From Pseudomonadota bacterium (GTDB lineage: Bacteria > Desulfobacterota > Syntrophia > Syntrophales > JADFWA01): a stretch of 9,701 nt of DNA. Every line of letters starts with the position of its first letter. The first letter of the stretch is position 1. Where the stretch lies: assembly GCA_015222855.1 (NCBI GenBank), contig JADFWA010000025.1:1-9701 (forward strand), in the 5' to 3' direction. Under the pieces are notes generated by a model. The model ran no database searches. It had not been told where the DNA came from and was given only the letters and a program-made list of their open reading frames with translations. The position numbers were made by a program, and so were the translations under genes. Shown here in pieces: positions 6,198-9,701 of this stretch.

Positions 6198-7442
6198 TTA
6201 GCCCTTTTCAGCAAGGCAAAAATCCCGAAAGTTGTTCACCGCAATGAAAAATTCTCTCATCATAATAACCCAGTAATACCGGCCGCGGTCCGTCAGATAA
6301 AATGCACCCATTTTATAACGCAAACCGCCGATCAAGACGAAGGCAAGAATATCATACCAGAGATACCGATAGAAATCCGCACCATACTTTTCCCGTAAAG
6401 CTGCAGGATCAAGCTCCATGCCAAAGAGTTTCATCATGAAATCGTAGCGTATCCGCTCCCTCTTTGTAAAATGACGGGAAGCCATAAGGGGGATTTCACC
6501 CCGGCTGATCTGATCAATATATTCACGGATGTTGAAGGTATTCGCATAGCATGTACCGTTTAAATATCCGATAGAGCCGCTCCCGAGCCCCGCATATTCG
6601 TCATAATCCACAATATACTCGTCAATCATGGAGTCCTTTCTGGAGAAACACCAGGCCGATGAGAGGCGGTAGTGCGGCGTCAGCCGTTTCAAAATCCGGT
6701 GGTAATGCATCTCTTCCTGATGGTAGTCCACACGGCCAAGGGTTTTCTCGACAATCTTTCTGGTGGAATCGGAAACCATCAACGGATAATAGGTAACCTG
6801 ATCAATTTCCATCCCGGCAAGTATGTCCAGATCCCTGTTCAGTATCTCCGGGGTCTGGGAAGAAAAATTAAAGATCATGTCCGCATTGAGCGTATCAAAG
6901 TGTCCCAGTGTAGACCGCAATCGCTCGGCAATCTCCTCGCCGCTTCCATATTTGTCGTACCGACCCATGGCCTTCAGGAGGCCATCGTCAAAGCTCTGTA
7001 CGCCCACCGACAGACGGTTCACGCCGGCCCGTTTCAATATCTCAATGTTCGTTTCTGTCAGGTGATTCGGGTTGGTCTCCACGGAAATTTCACGGATCGG
7101 GAAACTCGCCCTGATCAGCAAGAGCGTCTCTTCCAGCTCATCCATCAGGATGGTGGGCGTTCCTCCCCCCACGTAGAGCCCGCCAAAATCATAACCTTTC
7201 TCTTTATAAAGCAGGATTTCCTTTCTGAGGGCATTGAAATAATCCCGGCAAAGTGTCTCCTCAAAAACGACACGGTTGAAAGAACAGTAAGGACAGAGCT
7301 TCTCACAAAATGGAATGTGGATATAAAGAAGGCGCATCTGTGCTGAATCATCCGGGGGAAGGATCGGTCTCTCTCCTTCCTCAAAGTTCATGGCCCTCGC
7401 GAACTCCCGCCTGGCCCCCCTGGTTATCAATTCATTTATCAA
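6198..7442 (-). CDS. HemN/HemW-like radical SAM protein (coproporphyrinogen III oxidase family)
   Basis: A radical S-adenosylmethionine protein of 414 aa. IHIPFCEKLCPYCSF carries the CxxxCxxC cluster (Cys46, Cys50, Cys53). It is followed by GGGTPT (92-97, SAM binding), VETNPNHL (121-128) and GVQSF (147-151), the HemN/HemW order. CPYCSF is closer to HemW-type heme chaperones than to true HemN oxidases, which have CxxCGC. The C-terminus (YYWVIMMREFFIAVNNFRDFC) does not match the HemW C-terminal domain I know, so the exact role is open: heme chaperone, anaerobic heme/porphyrin enzyme, or another activity. The start is TTG at 7442 with AGAGGA about nine bases upstream; ATG at codon 18 is an alternative. 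It is the first gene of the operon with selA and rluD. A small GGGCT/AGCCC hairpin overlaps its stop. Confidence 0.8.
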   Translation of the reverse strand: MINELITRGARREFARAMNFEEGERPILPPDDSAQMRLLYIHIPFCEKLCPYCSFNRVVFEETLCRDYFNALRKEILLYKEKGYDFGGLYVGGGTPTILMDELEETLLLIRASFPIREISVETNPNHLTETNIEILKRAGVNRLSVGVQSFDDGLLKAMGRYDKYGSGEEIAERLRSTLGHFDTLNADMIFNFSSQTPEILNRDLDILAGMEIDQVTYYPLMVSDSTRKIVEKTLGRVDYHQEEMHYHRILKRLTPHYRLSSAWCFSRKDSMIDEYIVDYDEYAGLGSGSIGYLNGTCYANTFNIREYIDQISRGEIPLMASRHFTKRERIRYDFMMKLFGMELDPAALREKYGADFYRYLWYDILAFVLIGGLRYKMGAFYLTDRGRYYWVIMMREFFIAVNNFRDFCLAEKG

Positions 7443-7506
7443 AGCAGTAATCCTCTATACTGAGATTCCCTTTAAAGCCAGCGGAACGTTAACAAACATC
7501 GGTAAA

Positions 7507-7530
7507 ATTATCAAGAATCTATATGATAAT
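7507..7530. promoter_or_regulatory. Inverted repeat in the divergent intergenic region
   Basis: ATTATCA (7507-7513) and TGATAAT (7524-7530) are perfect 7-bp arms with a 10-base spacer. They lie between the divergent radical-SAM operon and def. On the minus strand weak promoter-like pairs run through it (TTGCGG-18-GATAAT and TTGATA-17-TAACGT), so a regulator could act here on that operon. The operator role is inferred. Confidence 0.3.
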
Positions 7531-7583
7531 CCGCAACACCCTTGAAATAAAAATGTGATAATGGTAGTTAATAAATATTAAGC

Positions 7584-7589
7584 TATAAT
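7584..7589 (+). promoter_or_regulatory. -10 element for def
   Basis: A perfect TATAAT lies 21 bases before the def ATG. No good -35 is found at 16-18 bases upstream, so either the promoter is weak or activated, or this match is chance in AT-rich DNA. The ribosome-binding site GGAG is at 7598-7601, nine bases before ATG. Confidence 0.4.
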
Positions 7590-7610
7590 CTATTTACGGA
7601 GAAATTTTTT

Positions 7611-8171
7611 ATGTCAAACATAAATATATGGACGCTATGGAAAGACGAAAAGGTCAATGATGAAGAAGTAAAGCTTCTGAAAAGGCCGGCAGATGAAGTT
7701 CCGGTCCCATTTGATGAGGAAGGGAAGAGGGACATAAAAATTCTTGTCAATGCCTTTGTGGAGATGGATGACGCACTCGGTCTTGCCGCCCCGCAAATCG
7801 GGATAAGTAAAAGGATGGTCGTCTTCAGAAAGAGGAATCTTGAGGAGAAAAGCCGGATTCAAAACGAAAAGGACTATGATGTACTTATCAACCCCCGCAT
7901 TACCCAGAACCGGGGAGAAAAGGAAAAGATGACGGAGGGGTGCCTCTCGTGCCCCGAGATAAATATTGAAGTGGAGAGATTTTCGGAAATAAAGGTGAAG
8001 GCCTATGACATTCACGGAAATAAAATAAACAAGCGGTACACCGGTTTCCTCGCCCGCGTAGTCCAGCATGAACTTGATCACCTTGATGGGAAACTCATAG
8101 TCGACCATGAGGGAACGCTGTACTATCCCAAGGAAAAGCAGGATTTCTTCGAAAGACTGTTTAACAAGTAA
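7611..8171 (+). CDS. def: Peptide deformylase
   Basis: Metalloenzyme that removes the N-formyl group from nascent polypeptides at the ribosome. It is 186 aa. All three motifs are present: motif I ALGLAAPQ (55-62), motif II EGCLS (109-113, metal ligand Cys111) and motif III QHELDHLDG (152-160, metal ligands His153 and His157, catalytic Glu154). In motif I the first Gly of the usual GxGxAAxQ is Ala55. The N-terminus is longer than usual and lacks the standard ILxxPDPxLR opening; EEVKLLKRPADEVPVP takes that place. It is not beside fmt, its common partner. No intrinsic terminator is evident behind it, so read-through into the alaC leader is possible. Confidence 0.93.
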   Translation: MSNINIWTLWKDEKVNDEEVKLLKRPADEVPVPFDEEGKRDIKILVNAFVEMDDALGLAAPQIGISKRMVVFRKRNLEEKSRIQNEKDYDVLINPRITQNRGEKEKMTEGCLSCPEINIEVERFSEIKVKAYDIHGNKINKRYTGFLARVVQHELDHLDGKLIVDHEGTLYYPKEKQDFFERLFNK

Positions 8172-8259
8172 AAACTGCTTCTTACATTTCGAAATCCTTT
8201 CGCTGAACGGATACAACTTAAGAAATTCGTCGATTATGACGATAAGTAAAACAAAGAAC

Positions 8260-8288
8260 TTGACAATCGTTCAATTATTTCGCATTAA
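8260..8288 (+). promoter_or_regulatory. Promoter candidate for the alaC leader
   Basis: A perfect TTGACA (8260-8265) is followed after 17 bases by CATTAA (8283-8288), a poor -10 (3/6). TATCAT further on is a better -10 but too distant from TTGACA. Transcription would start near 8295, about 25 bases before the leader ORF. Confidence 0.45.
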
Positions 8289-8319
8289 AGCAGTATCATT
8301 TTTGAAAAAGGAAAATATC

Positions 8320-8400
8320 ATGAAGTTCGTAAAGGTTATTTACAAAGCAGCTATGGCAGCCGGGGCTAGAAAGCCCATGGTATGTGGTGGTGAGCTGTAG
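8320..8400 (+). CDS. Alanine-rich leader peptide upstream of alaC
   Basis: A 26-codon ORF with a good AAGGA site (8308-8312, seven bases before ATG). The peptide begins MKFVKVIYK and continues AAMAAGARKPMVCGGEL. Five of codons 10-16 are Ala (GCA, GCT, GCA, GCC, GCT), directly before RNA segment 1 of the attenuator (8373-8380, codons Lys18-Val21). Short, amino-acid-biased ORFs ahead of terminators are the hallmark of ribosome-mediated attenuation. The gene behind it encodes an AlaC-like alanine-forming transaminase, which fits an alanine sensor. The frame is open further upstream to an ATG at 8236, giving a Thr/Ile-containing extension, but that ATG has no ribosome-binding site and precedes the promoter. 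Homology to a known leader is not recognised. Confidence 0.55.
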   Translation: MKFVKVIYKAAMAAGARKPMVCGGEL

Positions 8401-8423
8401 CCGCTGACGACATAGAACTTCAC

Positions 8424-8467
8424 AGGCCATGGGCAGAACAGATCAAGATGATGTCCATGGCCTTTTT
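8424..8467 (+). terminator. Intrinsic terminator 1 (attenuator)
   Basis: A perfect 9-bp stem AGGCCATGG/CCATGGCCT (8424-8432 with 8455-8463) has a 22-base loop and runs into TTTTT (8463-8467). The long loop makes it less stable than the competing 3:4 stem. Confidence 0.65.
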
Positions 8468-8476
8468 ATATTCTTC

Positions 8477-8513
8477 AAAGGCCCTGGATAATTATTATAC
8501 AGGGCTTTTTTTT
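8477..8513 (+). terminator. Intrinsic terminator 2
   Basis: A 10-bp stem (AAAGGCCCTG with CAGGGCTTTT, one G-U pair; 8477-8486 with 8500-8509) has a 13-base AT loop and ends in eight T (8506-8513). It is a textbook intrinsic terminator, located only 36 bases ahead of the alaC start. Confidence 0.8.
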
Positions 8514-8549
8514 CGGATTAAGCCATCAACCTTACAGGAGACATTAATC

Positions 8550-9701
8550 ATGGAAACAACAAAAAATTTCATAAAATTATCAGACAGGATGGATCTGCTG
8601 CCCCCTTATCTCTTCGGTAAAATCAACAAGGCAAAATCGGATAAAAGAAGAGCGGGGACAGATATCATAGATCTGGCCATGGGGAATCCCAGTGATCCGA
8701 CCCCCCAACCTGTCATAGATAAGCTGTGTGAAGCCGTTCAGGATCCGCGGAACCATCGTTATTCGGTAGCGTCAGGCATATACAATTTCCGCAGAGAACT
8801 CGCAAAATATTATGAAAAGCATCATCAGGTATCCTTAAACCCGGACAATGAAGTCATATGCACAATAGGCTCAAAGGAGGGTGTTTCACACCTCTCCCTG
8901 GCGCTGTTGGGTCCAGGCGATACGACCCTTGTCCCCGTTCCCGCCTTTCCCATTCATATTTACTCTGTTGTCATTGCTGGTGGTAACGTTATAGGCGTGC
9001 CTCATGTGGAAGATGAGGAGTTTCTGAGAACCGTTGACAAGTTATGCAAAACCACCTTCCCAACCCCCAAGGCGCTCTTTCTCAATTACCCGCACAACCC
9101 CACCACAAAGACGGTGGAAATCGGGTTTTTTGAGGAGATTGTCAAGATAGCAAAGAAAAACAACCTGATCGTCGTCCACGATTTTGCCTATGGCAAAGTA
9201 ACCTTTGACGGTTATAAGGCGCCAAGTCTTCTCCAGGTAAAGGGGGCAAAAGATGTCGGAGTAGAATTCGGAACCATGTCCAAATCCTATAACATGGCTG
9301 GATGGCGGGTCGGCTACTGTGCGGGAAACCCGACCATCGTAGGCGCCCTTGAAAAAATAAAGGGCTATTATGACTATGGACTGTTCCAGGCCATTCAGAT
9401 TGCATCCATTATAGCCTTAAGGGACTGTGAAGACTTTACAGAAAAACAGGCCTCTATTTATGAGAAGAGGCGTGATGTGCTTTGTGAAGGACTCAACAGC
9501 ATCGGATGGAATGTAGAGAAACCAAGGGCATCGATGTTTGTGTGGACACAGATACCCGATCAATTCAGAGAAATGGGTTCACTGGATTTTTCCATCAAGC
9601 TCATGGATGAAGCGGAAGTCGCCGTCTCTCCCGGTATCGGTTTCGGAAAAGAGGGGGAAGGATACCTCCGGATCGCGCTGGTTGAAAACGAAAACAGGAT
9701 C
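8550..9701 (+). CDS. alaC: AlaC-like alanine-synthesising aminotransferase (incomplete at window end)
   Basis: Class I/II PLP aminotransferase; AlaC forms alanine from pyruvate with glutamate as donor. The visible 384 codons lack the C-terminus; full length in the family is about 390-412. DLAMGNPSDPTP (41-52), TIGSKEGVSHL (105-115), NYPHNPTTKTVE (179-190), HDFAYGK (210-216, Asp211 contacting the pyridine nitrogen) and SKSYNMAGWRVGY (244-256, PLP Lys245) are all present. So is the late stretch ASMFVW...MGSLDF...VSPGIGFG, which closely parallels E. coli AlaC as I remember it. LL-diaminopimelate aminotransferase (DapL) is the nearest alternative annotation. AGGAG at 8536-8540 lies nine bases before ATG. 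Homoserine dehydrogenase often follows this gene in related bacteria, but that is beyond the window. The attenuator ahead of it probably controls expression. Confidence 0.85.
   Translation, partial: METTKNFIKLSDRMDLLPPYLFGKINKAKSDKRRAGTDIIDLAMGNPSDPTPQPVIDKLCEAVQDPRNHRYSVASGIYNFRRELAKYYEKHHQVSLNPDNEVICTIGSKEGVSHLSLALLGPGDTTLVPVPAFPIHIYSVVIAGGNVIGVPHVEDEEFLRTVDKLCKTTFPTPKALFLNYPHNPTTKTVEIGFFEEIVKIAKKNNLIVVHDFAYGKVTFDGYKAPSLLQVKGAKDVGVEFGTMSKSYNMAGWRVGYCAGNPTIVGALEKIKGYYDYGLFQAIQIASIIALRDCEDFTEKQASIYEKRRDVLCEGLNSIGWNVEKPRASMFVWTQIPDQFREMGSLDFSIKLMDEAEVAVSPGIGFGKEGEGYLRIALVENENRI

Larger units (their letters stand above)
8321..8513 (+). promoter_or_regulatory. Candidate transcription attenuator with two alternating terminators
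   Basis: Five segments have chained complementarity. Segment 1 GCCCATGG (8373-8380) pairs with segment 2 CCATGGGC (8427-8434). Segment 2 as AGGCCATGG (8424-8432) pairs with segment 3 CCATGGCCT (8455-8463). Segment 3 as 8455-8465 pairs with segment 4 (8477-8487) at 10 of 11 positions. Segment 4 (8477-8486) pairs with segment 5 (8500-8509). So 2:3 plus 4:5 gives two terminators, and 1:2 plus 3:4 gives none. In addition TGAAGTTC at the leader start codon (8321-8328) is complementary to GAACTTCA (8415-8422), just before segment 2. Only 36 bases separate the second T-run from the alaC ATG, too few for a clear independent promoter, so alaC should depend on read-through. Confidence 0.6.

Noticed and set aside
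6672..7346. 224-codon open frame on the plus strand
   Set aside because: It is antisense to the radical SAM gene and has no domain or suitable context.
8198..8207. TTCGAAATCC resembling a tRNA T-loop
   Set aside because: No acceptor, D or anticodon stems surround it.
7635..8216. 193-codon open frame on the minus strand
   Set aside because: It is antisense to def, whose three motifs are complete.
8236..8400. Longer leader ORF from ATG 8236 with several Thr and Ile codons, suggesting a threonine-type attenuator
   Set aside because: There is no ribosome-binding site at 8236 and the likely promoter lies inside it; the ATG at 8320 has a good site. Kept only as an alternative.
8474..8513. Promoter inside terminator 2 (TTCAAA-16-TATACA-like) that could drive alaC alone
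   Set aside because: The match is weak, overlaps the hairpin, and would start transcription within the T-run; not supported, but it is the main rival to attenuation.
8295..8549. T-box or metabolite riboswitch ahead of alaC
   Set aside because: No T-box sequence (AGGGTGGNACCGCG-like) or known riboswitch core is visible; a short translated ORF plus alternating stems explains the region better.

Overview
The window reads like a chromosomal segment of an anaerobic Desulfobacterota-type (deltaproteobacterial) organism. This is an inference from gene style: a SelA selenocysteine gene, a radical-SAM HemW/HemN-like gene, an AlaC-type aminotransferase and foldback intergenic repeats. No rRNA, tRNA, CRISPR array or intact insertion sequence is visible.

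Layout. Bases 1-141 are a full-length imperfect palindrome (MITE-like foldback) just past the 3' end of rho. Then, all on the minus strand: rho (149-1396), a 407-base gap that probably holds a long rho leader, pgeF (1804-2604), and a 316-base gap with the pgeF promoter, a short tandem motif and a large attC-like palindrome. A hicA-hicB toxin-antitoxin pair follows (2921-3494). Next is a scar-like gap with a strong inverted repeat and a 17-codon ORF that may be a transposase remnant. Then comes a tight minus-strand operon read as radical-SAM gene, selA, rluD (7442 down to 3757). A divergent intergenic region separates it from the plus-strand genes: def (7611-8171), a 26-codon alanine-rich leader ORF (8320-8400), tandem terminators, and alaC (8550 to the window end, incomplete).

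How the genes work together. Most are housekeeping: transcription termination (rho), cell-wall editing (pgeF), rRNA pseudouridylation (rluD), Sec-tRNA synthesis (selA) and N-terminal deformylation (def). The hicAB pair, with structured repeats on both sides, is the accessory island.

The most interesting part is 8260-8549. A TTGACA promoter-like site leads into a short ORF with five Ala codons within seven. After it lie five RNA segments with alternating complementarity. Pairings 2:3 and 4:5 each make an intrinsic terminator. Pairings 1:2 and 3:4 destroy both terminators. The gene behind them resembles the alanine-synthesising transaminase AlaC. I read this as a candidate ribosome-mediated alanine attenuator with a double terminator. 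The base-pairing is seen directly; the regulatory logic is inference.
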